Below, piece after piece: positions 11,375 to 25,600 of a DNA stretch of 64,000 bases (positions within the stretch are counted from its first letter, which is position 1; the number at the start of each line of letters is the position of its first letter). The notes under the pieces were generated by a model. It saw only the letters and a program-made list of their open reading frames with translations. It had not been told where the DNA came from and searched no databases. Origin of the DNA: Halisarca cf. caerulea (Eukaryota > Porifera > Demospongiae > Chondrillida > Halisarcidae); NCBI GenBank assembly GCA_963170055.1, contig CAUJGJ010000135.1:352501-416500 (forward strand). The letters run 5' to 3'. The translations under genes were made by a program, and so were the position numbers.

Positions 11375-14300
11375 GTGAGTGTAGTGTTCCTCCGGCTTGT
11401 CAACACTGTCATGGTTGCCTTTAGGAGTGGAGAACCCTGCATGCCCCACTCCCAGCTGATCTTTGGCCCCTCTCCCTCCCAACACATCGTATTCACCAAT
11501 GGGCTACATGCTGTACGTACGTACATACGTACATACATATTGTATTTACCTTGGTGCACCCCCTACCCAACCCCCTTAGTTTACTGATACTTACATACAT
11601 ACGTACATACATATGTAATTCCCCCTTCCCCTATTGAAGAAATTTCTACTGCAAATGTACCCCTGACTACGCCCCACCAGGTTCGGTTTTGCAGTGTTTT
11701 ATTCACTCAGCCCTAATAGTCTAAACACATTTAATCCTGTATTCTTCAAGTAGTATCAGTGTTTTTATCCAGTCAGTAATCAAATTTGCATATAATGAAA
11801 ACATGGAATAATCCAGTATATCCTGCTGGATGTGGGCAGTACGTATATGTACATCGTACACAGGAAGGAATTGCACAACTTGCGAACGAACCCCAAATCT
11901 GTACTTCCTTTGAGGTACGTACAGTAGAATGTCTGTTTAAAGGACACTTTGGGACGATCATAAATTCAGCCTCTTCGGTCCTTTGTAGAGAGGGTGTCCT
12001 CTTTAGAAGATTCAAAATGTACTGGAAATACGTATACTGGACCTACGTATACAGTGAACGTAACCTAGAACCGAAAACAGAAATGCGAAACAGAATTAGA
12101 ACTTAAAAACAGAATTTTGTCAAATCTGAAGCGGAAAATATGATTTTTGAAATGGACAATTATCCCCCTAGTTACGTATACCTGGCTAAAGTAAAGTAAA
12201 GCAAGAGATAGCCGAACTCCATCTTGCATATACGTTACGTACATACGTACAGACGTTTTCGGGTTTCTTGTCTGGATAACAATTGGCTTTTAAAGCATAC
12301 ACGTGATGTTTATACAGTGCACACGTGACGCTTATACGTACAAAACATCACGTGTATGCTAAAAGCTGATTGTTATCCGGACAAAAAACCCTAAAACGTC
12401 TGTATGTATGCGGAATATCCTAACAGACTTTGTTCAACAGTAATATTGAAGAAATGATCATACGTAGCATGTGCTTATGCTTATACTTTATTGAAATTCT
12501 CCACTTACGTATGTACATTAAATTCCACACTTGTGCATGGTGACTGTATCTCATAAGATGGTCAGATTAAAGGGAATGTCTGATTATAGTAGTGTTGGAT
12601 TACAGAGGTTTCACTGGACGTATTCAGCTCTGAATCCATATTATTATGGAGTACGGTAGTACTCCATATGTAGGATTGACACGGAAAAACATGGCCGCCA
12701 TACATTATCGAAAATTTGTTTTCGCCAAAAAACTAACAGTATGGTGACTCCATAGTTTTCAAAAGTAGATTTTGGTGCATTTTGACACACCAGCTACAAG
12801 GAAATGGAATTTAGACAATGTTTAAATGGAGTTAATGGCCACAACGGCCCACAATGCAGTTCAACGGCTTATTACGTAATGCATATTATAATGTCTGCCA
12901 AGTTCGCAGTACGATCTAATTCGTCGCCGAACTCGAATGGGTAAGGTACAATCCTAGTTACAGCGTCCCTAACGACGAATTGCCATTCTCAGTCTCGCAT
13001 GTCGAATTGTAAGCAGTCTGTCCTGTTGTTCCTCTCTTTCCATCGCGATATGGCTGAACTTCCTCCCGTTACTCCCGCGACTTCGTCTGAAGCAGTTTTG
13101 AAGGAGCTCCTCGTCGCTGTGTCCAAAATTAAGGTTCAACTCGGCCGTCAACAGGAGGCACAGACTTCTCTTACCCAGCAAGTCTCTGCGTTACAGCAGA
13201 AGCAGTCGGTGGCGTCTTCAGGGCCCACTAGCGGTTCACCGCCCATGTCTTCCCAGGCCCAATCAGGTAGGTGATTCCCCCATGTGTCGCGTTAATTGCT
13301 TGTGGTTCGTGGTTTGTTATTGGTTTTACACACTCTTTATTTGGCAACGTCGTAGTTGCTCCGCGCTTGTTTACTTGTCTACACCAGCTGGGTGTATAGA
13401 ATGTACTTTTTTCTCTGGCACGTAGCAGTGGCTTTTAGCCTGTATTAGCTGAGAGCTTTCTCCATCAACTGCAAGGAGGGCAAAAAAGCTTTTTGGGCCT
13501 AGCATGCATCTCTGGTCTAAGCAGTGTATGTTGTTACAGTTATGGGTGCATAGAAGGAGTTTCTCCACGGGTTTTACCTGCAATTTTTCATGCAAACTGG
13601 GGTAGTTCCTTTATGGGATGTATTTACGCAGATTAGAGTAGCTTATTACTTTGGGTTAGAACCCCCCCCCCCCCCCCCACCTTCACTAGCATAATTCGAA
13701 ATTTCTTTTCCATTCTTCCTTGTTGGTTATATTTCCATATACTGTATGCAGCGGCAGCTCTCAGTGTAGATCACTACACTAGGCACCTTAGCAGCACTTG
13801 ATGAGTGTAGATTGCTACACTAATTACATCAACAGCACTCAGTGTGGATCACTACACTACGTACCTTAGCAGCTTTCAGTGTAGATCGCTACACTATGTA
13901 CCAAGCAGCACTCAGTGTAGATCGCTACACTATGGCCCTAGCAGCACTCAGTGTAGACTGCTACACTATGTACCTAGCAGCACTCAGTGTAGATCGCTAC
14001 ACTATGGACCTAGCAGCACTCAGTGTAGACTGCATGCTACACTATGGCCCTAGCAGCACTCAGTGTAGACTGCTACACTATGTACCTAGCAGCACTCAGT
14101 GTAGATCGCTACACTATGTACCTAGCAGCACTCAGTGTAGATCGCTACATTATGTACTTAGCAGCACTCAGTGTAGATCGCTACACTATGGACCTAGCAG
14201 CACTCAGTGTAGACTGCATGCTACACTATGTACCTAGCAGCACTCAGTGTAGATCGCTACACTATGTACCTAGCAGCACTCAGTGTAGATCGCTACACTA

Positions 14301-17300
14301 TGTACCTAGCAGCATTCAGTGTAGATCGCTACACTAGGTACCCCAGCAGCTAGCACTCAGTGTAGATCACAGCACTATGCCCATTGGCCACACCAGCATA
14401 GATGGCTATTCTTTGGCAGCACTCATATGCAGCAGATCGTGTTTGGCCTTTAGAGTGCAGATACGTAGTTACTGCAAGTACACTGCAGCAGTATGTTGGC
14501 GTCGGTCAATATACATTGGTGTAGGCGGCTACACTGTATGGGTCTATGTAACTGGTGGGAATCGGTTTACCATTACTGTACCACAGGCTCTAACGGTATT
14601 CATGGTCCTCCACTGTGCCCATTTATGTCGAACTGGGGTGTTCAACCCCTGCTGCATCTCACATTAGTGGGGACTTACTTATTACCCATGTACCGTGGCT
14701 GTGCGAGAACACCTTGGTTAACTCAACCTTGGTGTCTTTTTTAATTGTTCTCTGCTCAGATGCATTAAACGAGGGGACACTATCCGGAATAGAACCCTCC
14801 CTGCCTGCTCCTGCTCCAGTTCCCAGTGTGACGCCCAATACGGGGACTACAGTGTCCAAAGCTGGTCTGGTCCTAGGCGGGGCGCTGCCTTCGATCCCTG
14901 CAGATCTTCTCAAGAAGGTCAAGGAGAACTCTTATATTGAGCTAACAGAGTTCCTGCCGGAGAGAATACAGGACTCTGTACTATATCCAGACAGGAAAAA
15001 GAGGAAGGTTTCCCCAATTTCCGTGTTCCAGGACTGGGTGCTAGCTTTTTGCACTTTCAGCCATGGACTATTATCATCCAATCCCCAGCTGGCTGCGGAG
15101 CTACTGACATTTATAGGGACGGTAGCACGGCTTGCTAGAGATCGCCCAGGCCAAGCCTGGGCAGCATATGAAAGGGCCATGAGGGCCAAGATTACCGCAG
15201 ACCCCTCGATCAGCTGGGGCCATATTGACCAGGCCGCATGGGCTTTGGCTACAGTCCAGCCCACTTCTGGACCTCCTCAGGCAGCCGGGTTCAAGAGAAA
15301 AGCTGGTACATACTGCCTTAAGTGGAATCACAGCCAGTGCAATTACCCTAATTGCAAGTATACCCATGCTTGTGCGTCATGCCACAACCCGGGTCACAGG
15401 GCCCCCTCCTGCCCCTCAGGTCCCTCAAAAGCCAAGGCTGACATGTAGGGCCATGGTGGATTACATACTGAATCACACACCAGTGTCTCCATCCGAAAGG
15501 TCTTATCTACCCTTCCTTATTTACGTTCCAATACCTACACCACAACATAGTATTAATTTATATACTCTCTCACTGCCTTACATTCACAATTTTGCTATGC
15601 AGTACAATATCATCTACATTTTGTTTTAACCACCAAGTCATTATTTTATTCTCTGTTAGGTTAGCAGTTTTCCTTCTTAACCTTTAGTTGTAATCAGGAA
15701 TCTTATACATTATTGTTATGCTTTCCAAACTCTCCTTATTTAATTCATTGAATGCATGATTCCCGGCCCATAGGTGATAGGTATATGTAGTACTAGTTCC
15801 CCTGGATATCTCAACTTCTCTCCCTCCCTCTTGGTATCAATCCTATCCCATTCCTATAGTTCCTGTCTCATGGAGACCAACTTGTTGGCGAGTGGCTCCT
15901 CGCTTGGCTACAAAGTTCTGTGCGCTGCAGAATGTCGGTAGGTCAGTCAGAACCTTACCTGTAATCCCGCCACTGGCAAGGGAGATCCATTCCCCTCTCA
16001 AATTGGGGGCTTGGGCTAATTTATTGCATAATCACCCCAACCAGGCTTGGGTAAATTGTTTGTTGACTGGCTTGCAGCACGGTGTCCGTATAGGGTTCGA
16101 TTCCAGTCGTTCTTGCCAATCCGCCAAGGCAAATATGTTGTCGGCTACCCAGCACCCATCAGTGGTTCAGGCCTACCTGCGGGAGGAGTCAATGGCAGGC
16201 AATTTGGCTGGGCCTTTCAGCCCTTCGGTGACTCAAGGTGTCATCCTCAATCGTTTTGGGGTTATCCCCAAACAAAACAAGCCTGACAAATGGAGGTTAA
16301 TTGTGGATTTGTCTCACCCTAACGAGCATAGTGTCAATGATGGCATCTCTGAGGACGATGCTAGTATAACCTACTCGTCAGTGGCTGATGCTGCTCGTTT
16401 CATCGTAGAGGCTGGGCAGGGTGCCCAGCTAGCGAAGATTGACATTGCCAGTGCTTTCCAAATCATCCCTGTCCATCCTGATGATCGTCATCTGCTGGGA
16501 ATGTTTTGGGACAACTCAGTATTCATCGACAAGCAGCTCCCCTTTGGCTTGCGCTCAGCCCCTGTGATATTCAATGCCTATGCCGATGCTCTTGAGTGGA
16601 TCCTACGTGAAAAAGGGATTACCAGGATTATCCACTATCTGGATGATTTCCTGGTGATTGGGGCTCCAAACACAGGGGAATGCCAGTCCTTTTTAGACAA
16701 GATGCTGTCATATTGCAATACATTGGGCTTTCCATTGGCTACTGATAAGATAGAGGGACCTTGCACAAGTCTGTGTTTCTTGGGCATCTGCTTGGATACT
16801 ATCGCTATGGAAGCCAAGCTTCCAGATGATAAGCTGCTTCGTCTTAGCAAAGAGCTTGGGGAGTGGACTGTGCGGAAGGCATGTACCCGCAGGGAGCTTG
16901 AACACCTAATCGGCCTCTTGCATTTTGCATGTAACGTCATTCCTCAAGGCCGTCCGTTTGTGCGCCGGCTAATTAACCTCCTTTGCATTGCCGGCCCAAA
17001 GCCATACCATCATGTGCGGCTTAATGCTCAGACTCGATCTGACATTTTATGGTGGCACACCTTCATTTCATCATGGAACCGGGTTTCCCTGTTGCATCTT
17101 TCCCAAACAGCCATTCCCTCAGCCAATGTTTTTTCAGACGCTTCCGGAAGCTGGGGCTGTGGGGCAGTTTGGGGGAAACTTTGGTGCCAAGGCCGATGGC
17201 CAGCCGACTGGGCCCCAATCAACATAATGGTCAAGGAGTTGGTCCCTGTGGTAATTGCAGCGGCTCTTTGGGGTCGCTATTGGACTCACCAATTAGTGAT

Positions 17301-20300
17301 CTTCCATATTGACAATATGGCAGTGGTGGAAGTTCTAAATAAGGGTTCCTCAAAGGAGCCCTCAGGCCGGGTAATGCACTTGCTGAGATGTTTGTCCTTC
17401 ATTTGTGCTCATCACCAGTTTTCGTTCAAGGCTACTCATGTTGCAGGGGTACACAACTCCATTGCTGATGCCATCTCCCGTAATTTCGTTCTTACCCTGG
17501 CTTTGCAGGAGCCACCCATCAATCCCCAGCCAGCTCCCATCCCACCTGCATTATGGACTCTCCTGGTGGAGGAACAGCCGGACTGGACCTCCAACAGGTG
17601 GAGGCAGCTTTGGAGCAATTTTATACTCACGGCCTAGCTGCTTCTACACAAAAGTCTTACTCAACCGGCCAGAAGCGATTTCTGGCATTTTGTAGGAAAT
17701 TTAAGTTTGAGCCATTTCCACCATCAGAGCGAACACTCTTACTCTTTATAGCCCATTTGGGCTCTGAGGGCCTGGCAATGGCCACTATTAAAAGTTACCT
17801 ATCTGCAATCCGTAATCTCCTCATTAACAATGGAATAGCTTCCCCACTCATTTACACTGCTAGGGTCGAGCTAGTCATTCGTGGTATCAAAAGGGTAAAA
17901 GGGGGAGCCGGCACAGATACCCGCCTTCCCATCACGGCAGGAATCCTAGCTAAGCTGAAGGAGACTTGGAGCAAGCCTCCCATTACCATAGACAGAAAGA
18001 TGCTGTGGGCAGCATCTTGTACTGCATTTTTTGGTTTTTTGCGGTGTGCGGAATTTACAGTGCCCTCTGAGGAGGCCTACAACCCTGCCGTGCATTTGTC
18101 GGTAGGTGATGCATCTCTGCTTCACCCACCATCTGTCCAATCAATCCTCCTCCATATCAAGCAGTCAAAAACTGACCAATACCGCAAAGGGGCCTCTATT
18201 TACCTCTGCCGCACTAAGAAGCCCCTTTGCCCTGTATCAGCACTATTGGACTATTTGGCAACAAGGGGTTTTAAGAGTGGACCTTTGTTTGTTCGGAAGA
18301 ACGGAAAGCCTTTGACCAGAAAGTTTTTGGTCACCCAGGTCCAAGCTGCTTTGGAACCTTTCGGTTTGCCAGCGAGCCAATTCAATGGTCACAGCTTCCG
18401 TATTGGGGCTGCTACCACAGCAGCACAAGCCGGCATCCCTGACACCCAGATCAAGATGCTGGGCAGATGGGAGAGTTCGGCTTACCAGTCCTACATTCGG
18501 ACCCCGCGAAAGGAGTTGGCGTCCATCTGTATAAACCTGGCAAGTACCACTTCGTCCTGACATAAGCCTACCTACATGTAATGTGCCCCCTTTATCCGTT
18601 CACAGTATGATTAATATTTAATTATTACATAATTTTTCTTTTCTCATTGTATATCATTACCACATTACATTATTAATACTATCATTACGCATCATCTCGT
18701 TATATCGTTTCATAGTTTGTTCATTTATTTATTTATTTTTGGTCAGTCATTCCCAGTATCCATCATTGCCTTGGTGTCAAGTATTTCAAATAATATATCA
18801 TTCTGCTATTTCAGTATTAATGGGTCACACCATGCTGGTGTATGTATGTAGATGTATATATGCATAATATGTATATATATGTGTGTATATAAATTTAGTT
18901 ATACTTTCAGGGCATTGGGATAGTTGTGGTTTGCTTTTGCTTCCCAACAAAATCTACACAACTGTGGCGGTATGTCCTCGATGAGCCCATGCCCAATGCG
19001 CCATCTTTTGGGTAAACGTGGGGGATGTTGTCTGTCGCTTAGTTTGACACAGTAGGATGAAAAAATGAAAGCCTGCCCAGGGTCGTTTTAAGTCAGCTGG
19101 TAGAGTCAATTTAAGGAAATCTTAGTGACGTCATTATTATGGGTGAAGGCAGGTTTTATATTCTTCCCTGGTCAGCGTAGGCTTTATATGACATCACCCC
19201 GCTGTTACCTTGGTTACGGCTTAAATGCAATTATTATACCGCATACCCTGGCCTTCCACCAGCTCAATGCACCTAACGTGGATGCATGAGTAACTTGGGA
19301 AGCCCCGATCTATGACCTGGCCAGTGGTAATTCGGTAAGCTCAATATCCTACAGGGAACACATCGGTAAGTTCACAGGAGGTGCTTGCTTTGCATTGATA
19401 GTGGAGGTCATTAAAAGTAGTTTAAAAGCGTCGTAAAGCTATCTCTTTAAAGAAATGCGAAGTACACTCGCCGAGGTATGGGTCCGCAATACCATAGCAT
19501 TTTAAGATTATTCTTCTTCTCGTCGTTTTTTCGAGCTAAGCTACAGGTCTCCACGAAGGGTCCAGAGGTCTCATCTTTCGCCAGTGAGCTCCGATTGTTA
19601 GTGCGAAGTGCCTTTTGTAGGTTTTAAAGCCACACCTACACTTCTAAAGCGAGAAAATTTTAATAAGTAAATCCCATACATTCGCTGGATCAGCCAATTT
19701 CGGATTGCCGGAATGGCTACGCGAGACTAGGCGTACATGTACGTACACAAGGCTTTTTTTTTTCTGATACCAGATAATAATAATTAGATTAACACAAAGT
19801 GACAATGAAAGTAATAATGAATATTCATATAATTAATAATTGTCTGAACATGCAAATGTGAGTTTAGAAGTCAGGAACCTTGGCTTCAGAGGAAGCCAGG
19901 TGCATTTCATCACTGTAATGGTGACTACTCATAGGCCGATGGTAAGAGGACCTTGATCCTCTGATACACATGATCGACGATCGAAGAACGGAGAAAGATA
20001 ACCTGCATCTTAGCCATCCCATAACTGTGCAGTATGTCATGTGATTCTTCTCAGATAGTAAAGAAGCTAGCCACTTGTAGAAAACCGTGCATTCACGACT
20101 CATTCCACCTGTTGTGGAGAAAACAAGAGGAGTAAATACTCCACACTCTACATCACGGACACGCTGTCCATATTCTCTCTTTTTCTCTTTTTCATGCTTG
20201 ACATAAGCAGCTGAGATTGTTGAAGAACAATTTGAGGGCGCATTAGAATAAAATGGTGGCTGGCGGACAGGGTCGGGTACGAGACTAGGCAAAGCCTTCT

Positions 20301-21743
20301 CTGGTTCGACGATCGTCGCAATCGACTTCAGCGCTTTTTTGTTTGAACATTTGTTTCTACGTGGGTACATTGATTTTAGTCAGGTAGCTGCATAATTTTA
20401 GCTTCTTATCGTACAATACTTGATTATGTCCCTTCTCAACTCAACTGCAGTGGAAACCTTTAACCACAGGGGTTTGAGTATCTATGCAGACTCTATTCGA
20501 ACAGCTGTTCTTTAAAGGAAAAATCGCACAAACAAGAGTGTATAAAAACCATTTAAGAATGGTAAAAGGATGTAGGATTGACACAGGACAGTGCAAAAAG
20601 GCCTTATCAAAAAGGGATCCTCCAAAAACACTTGGAACAAGGGTGAGTTGCAAAACAGGTACAGGGTTAGGTGGGCAAAGGGCAAGACAGGCATAGGGTT
20701 AGACGAGCATAGGGCTACACATACATGAGGCTAGACGGGCATAGGGCTAGACAGAGTTTAATTGGACTGAGTGTACACTGTGCAAATTCCTACATCCCGC
20801 AGCATATATGTACGTATAATGTGCTGCACATGAGGGATGTAGGAATTTGCACAGTGTACACTCAGTCCAATTAAACTCTGTCTAGCTCTATGCCCGTCTA
20901 GCCTCATGTATGTGTAGCCCTATGCTTGTCTAGCCTTATGCCTGTCTTGTCCTTTGCCCATCTAGCCATGTACCTGTTTTGCAACTCACCCTTGTTCCAA
21001 GTGTTTTTGGAGGATCCTTTTTTGATAAGGCCTTGTTGTACTGTCCTGTGTCAATCCTACATCCTTTTACCATTTTTAAATGGTTTTTATACACTCTTGT
21101 AATTAAAGTGCAAGGTTCTGGAACGCATACATATGTATGTACATACTTTTGTATCCTGGTGAGGGGGCGAATCATGGGTGGATCAAAGGAAAAAGTGTGC
21201 TGACATTTGTGATGTAGCACAGGTCACTGATATACGCACACTTCCTAATTGATGTCAATTGATGTCAATTTATAGTGTAAGTGGCTGGAACTGATCAACT
21301 CTAGATGAGACTGTACACACAGATAGTAAACAGTGAATGGTTGCCAGGATACAAATAAGTTATATCCTGTCCAGGTGTACTACAGCAGAAAATACAGTGC
21401 TGATGACCTTGTGCTTCGCCCTCAGTCGATCAGCACTGTATTTCTGCTGTAGCACACCTGGACAGGATATAACTAGTACGTACATATTCACGACTAGTAT
21501 TTTAGTATTACTTTCGTACATACGTACGTAAGTACTGTACGTATGTCTGGATACTATGGTATGAATGAAGCAGTAGAGATTTTCCCTTTGAACTATTTAT
21601 ATGTACGTACCTAGATCATTGTGTGTAATGGCAAGCAGTGAAGCCTGTGTAAGCCAACTAATGCCTATGCATATTCAGTACGTACGTATGTCTCTCCCTA
21701 TACGCATATCAGCTACGTACGTATGTACATACATACATTCAGT

Positions 21744-21792
<49 letters not shown>

Positions 21793-22579
21793 CAATCAGT
21801 TATGTACGTATCAGTTATGCACCTACATATCTATTTACGTACGTATGTTGCTTTCATTCTTCATTCATACGTACGTAGATGACGAACCAGAGGAGGGTCC
21901 GGACTATTACTATGTGCTCAGTGGATTCAGTAGTCTCAGGGTGTTTGCTCAGCTGGAAATGATTGGGATCAAAGCTAATGCACTCTGCAAGGTACTGTGT
22001 CTACTTTCATTTGTACGTACGTATGTGCGTACGTACGTATGTATGTACTGTATGTACGTACGTACAGTCAAACCTCGTTAACACAAAGCTCAGGGGACTG
22101 TGCTGAAAATTCATTTTACCAGTATTTCATGTAAACAGTACTAACATGTTATGCTTGTATCTGCACTTGGACTTGGCTAGCATTTCATGTTAAAAGATAT
22201 TTCATGTTAAGCAGTTTCATGTTAACAAGGTTCGACTGTACGTATGTACGTACATACGTATGTGCTTATGTATGTGTGTGTACGCATGTACGTACATATG
22301 TACGTATGTACGTGTGTTCATACGTACATACATACCTATGTACAGTACATACTGTACCACATGTACATAAATACTGTGTATATGTACGTACGTACGTAAG
22401 TACATATGTACTGCTTGTGTATGGACACGTATTCAGCTACTTCTGTATGTAAACATGTGTGTTACATTCTGTATGGTTGGTTATTTGTATGTATGTACGT
22501 ACTGTATGTACACATTTCACACTATGTGTTTGTGGAAGTGTGTTTTCATTCTTTCAAATACAAATGTACCATCACTCAA

Positions 22580-22656
<77 letters not shown>

Positions 22657-25600
22657 CACACACACACGCACACACAAATTATGTAGATACGTATGTACTG
22701 TATGTACCTTCATACCTCATCAGAGTCACTCTCATGTACGTATGTACGTATGTATGTATGGTATCTTCCTAAGTCTCATGGCTAAGGTTTGATTTGAATA
22801 TGTACAATTAGCCATGCATATACACTTATCCCATGATGACGTCATACTTCAAAGGGACCGCCTGGGCAGTAAATCTGTTACTACCCAAAATTTTGGGGAG
22901 TAACACCTAAGCGCCTAGTCTCCCAACACTTGTGAATATTATGGTTAGAGAGCAACTAGGAAGCCTATCAAGTTGCTCCTGACATTGTCACAATCCTATA
23001 GGGAAGCCTATCAAGTTGCAGGTGGATATTGTCACAATCCTAATATGGCAAGTAATAATTTACATTGGTTGTAGCGTAAGAATGACCCACGCTTTTCATA
23101 TAGGCGTTTGTAGTAGCCCGCTCTTTTTGGGATAAGCTAGTTACCATACAGGATTTCGGGCGTATTGCTTTTTATTGACCTCGCCCTCGGGTCTCGGTCA
23201 ATAAACGCAATACGCCCGAAATCCTATATGGTAACTATTACATACGTATACATATGTACAGTACGTACATACGTATGTATGTACGTATGTCTTCCCAATA
23301 GTTAGAATTCTATTTTATCACATGCGTACGTACGTGTTATTGTATTCAGATGAGATCACCAGATCCACAAGCTGTAGAAGCAGAAAGAATGGCAAAGAAG
23401 CCTCTTAGCCCTCTCAAGACTAGCACTGTTGAGCAGTCAGAAGAGGATGAAGCTGAGCTGGAAGAGAAAGCCAGGAAGAAGGAGCAACATCAAATGTCTC
23501 TGGATGACTTTTGGAGGAACATTGGCTATCTTGTGCAGTTGACAGACACTGGCTCAATGTTGAGAGATATGGCACAAGTTGAGATTGATCCTCCAAAAGC
23601 TCTTGTTCCTGAAAAGACAGATGACAAGGTACATACATACGTAGTCATAAGTCAGTGATTGCAGTACGATGAATTCTTGTCACAATCCACCACAACTTTT
23701 TATCCAAGTCAATGTAAAGCAAAATAAACTAGTCTGTGTACAGAAGTGATGGATTTCTGCCCCTGTGCTCATAATCCCCATGATCTCACACAAGAATGAA
23801 AGCAGGGTGGAGAGAATAAAAGCAGGGTGGAGATAATAAAAGCAGGGTGGGGAGAATGAAAACAGGGTACGTACGTACGTACATGGGGAAAATAAAAATA
23901 GGGTGGGGAAATGTAAGCGGGGTGGTACCACCCTGCTACCTGAACATCTTGTGTGGTGTAGACACCATAATAATTATTAAAGTATGCTAAGAACCACTTT
24001 GTATTCTGACAACCTAATTATACAATATTTTTAACATCAATTGACCTTTACATTGTATAGTTAACTGTATGGGTGAATAACAGCTCCATGCATGCATACG
24101 CGTACGTACGTACGTACATGAAGACATTTATCTGCCTATTCACTTTGTTCATAACTTCATGCATGATGGGTGACAATCATACCCATGTATACCAGGCTCT
24201 GTTTGTGCATACCAGTGTACATACATACGTAGGTATATACGTACGTACGTACAGTGAGACCTCACTTATCCGCACCTCAGATATCCAGTTCCCTCACCTT
24301 CTGCAGTAGTTTTTACTGGAACAAATCTGCTATAATCCTACTGTACACCATACTACTGCTCCCTCACTTATCCAGTTCCCTCACTTTATCTGCAAATTTC
24401 ATCCAAAACAGATGTGTGTGGATAAGTGAGGTCTGACTGTACGTACATGTTTGTATGTACATACGTACATGCGTACGTAAGTGTATGTTATATTGCATGT
24501 ACAGTGGAACCTCTGAATAAAGGACACTTTGGGGATTGTAGAAATTCAGCTGACTTGTTCTGTATATGTAGGGAAGTTTTCCTCTTTGGGAGGTTCAAAA
24601 TGTATTGCAGGAATTTTACTGGGACCGTAAGTTGTGTCCTTTGTAGAGTGGTTTATTATTCTATGTCCTTATTTGGGAGAGTCCACTATCAGAGGTTCCA
24701 CTGTACACATGTACGTACATGCATACGTACGTACGTATGCAGTACTTGTAGTACCCCTTGTGCAGCTGTGGTGTTGATACAGACACACCAAAGGTAATGA
24801 ATTACTCGGGCTTCCCCCTCGTAATTTTTTAGCCTTAGTGTTTGTATCAAAGCTACAGTTGCACATGAGGTACTACAAATGATATGTGGTATGTTCCCTA
24901 GTCTTGTTTGTGGGATGAAAATGTTCTGGGAACTTTGTCACTTAATTATTGTAGCCATTGACAACCATCAATAAATTAGTATTAGAAGTGTTAAAAGATT
25001 ACAAAGGCCTGCACTGTGCATACATTCAAAGGAAGTGTGCATACATTGTGAATGTTTTGCACTTTGTTGAGCCAAAATGACATCATCATTGTAGCTAAAT
25101 TCTTCTGTTTGTTGGAAGCAATAAGTGGCTCAGCAATCTTCATGAAGGCCTCATGCTCTACATTTGCAGACATTGTGGGTGCACGCGATATTTCTCCATA
25201 AACTCACGGTCGCATATTCACGTGATACGAATAAGGCTCGTTACAAAAAATGGCTGCCTTTTTGTACAGAATTACTGAAAAACCACTTTCACGAATAAGG
25301 GTTACCATTTCCCGTAGTTATATTATCAAATAATCGCCGCTTGTAATATACGAAGCTGCTTTAATGAAGTCCTTACACGCTATACTTTCTTAGATAGGAA
25401 AATCTACTCTTTAAGCCTCTTGCATTGTATGTACCTACGTATGTAATGTGCACCATGCATACAGTACCACGTGTGTTGTACATGCGTACAAATTATGATT
25501 GTTTTGGTGTATGTACACTGTATATAGGAACAGTATGGCTTGGAGTTCTTTCAGAAGCTAGCATCACTTGTGTATGGACTTTTGGACTCTTATGACCAGT

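Larger units (their letters stand above)
13050..18560 (+). mobile_element. DIRS-like tyrosine-recombinase retrotransposon (coding span)
   Basis: The span holds, in order, a gag-like protein with Cys/His knuckles, a reverse transcriptase with RNase H, and a tyrosine recombinase overlapping the RT frame. This gag-RT-RH-YR order, with no aspartic protease and no DDE integrase, is diagnostic of the DIRS/Ngaro-type order. No methyltransferase or SGNH hydrolase domain was recognised. The element sits in the sense orientation within SPAG17 intron 5. Terminal repeats (inverted or split direct) could not be located by eye within 12.4-13.0 or 18.6-19.8 kb, so the limits given are those of the coding region. 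The RT, RH and YR catalytic motifs look intact and no frame is broken, which suggests a fairly recent insertion. Confidence 0.88.

Noticed and set aside
13842..14337. Repeat-encoded proteins such as LAALSVDRYTM
   Set aside because: 36-bp unit keeps frames open by length alone; the in-phase gag splice removes the whole region.
13750..14372. Possible CRISPR array: regular 36-bp repeat with an internal palindrome
   Set aside because: Units are contiguous without unique spacers, the context is a eukaryotic retrotransposon intron, and no cas genes exist.
12400..19860. LTRs around the YR retrotransposon
   Set aside because: No direct repeat was found flanking the coding span, and the tyrosine recombinase class does not use LTRs with DDE integrase. 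The true termini remain unplaced.
21358..21474. Second hammerhead candidate because CTGATGA occurs in the arm
   Set aside because: No GAAA after a stem II and no cleavage triplet; the CTGATGA is simply part of a long perfect hairpin.
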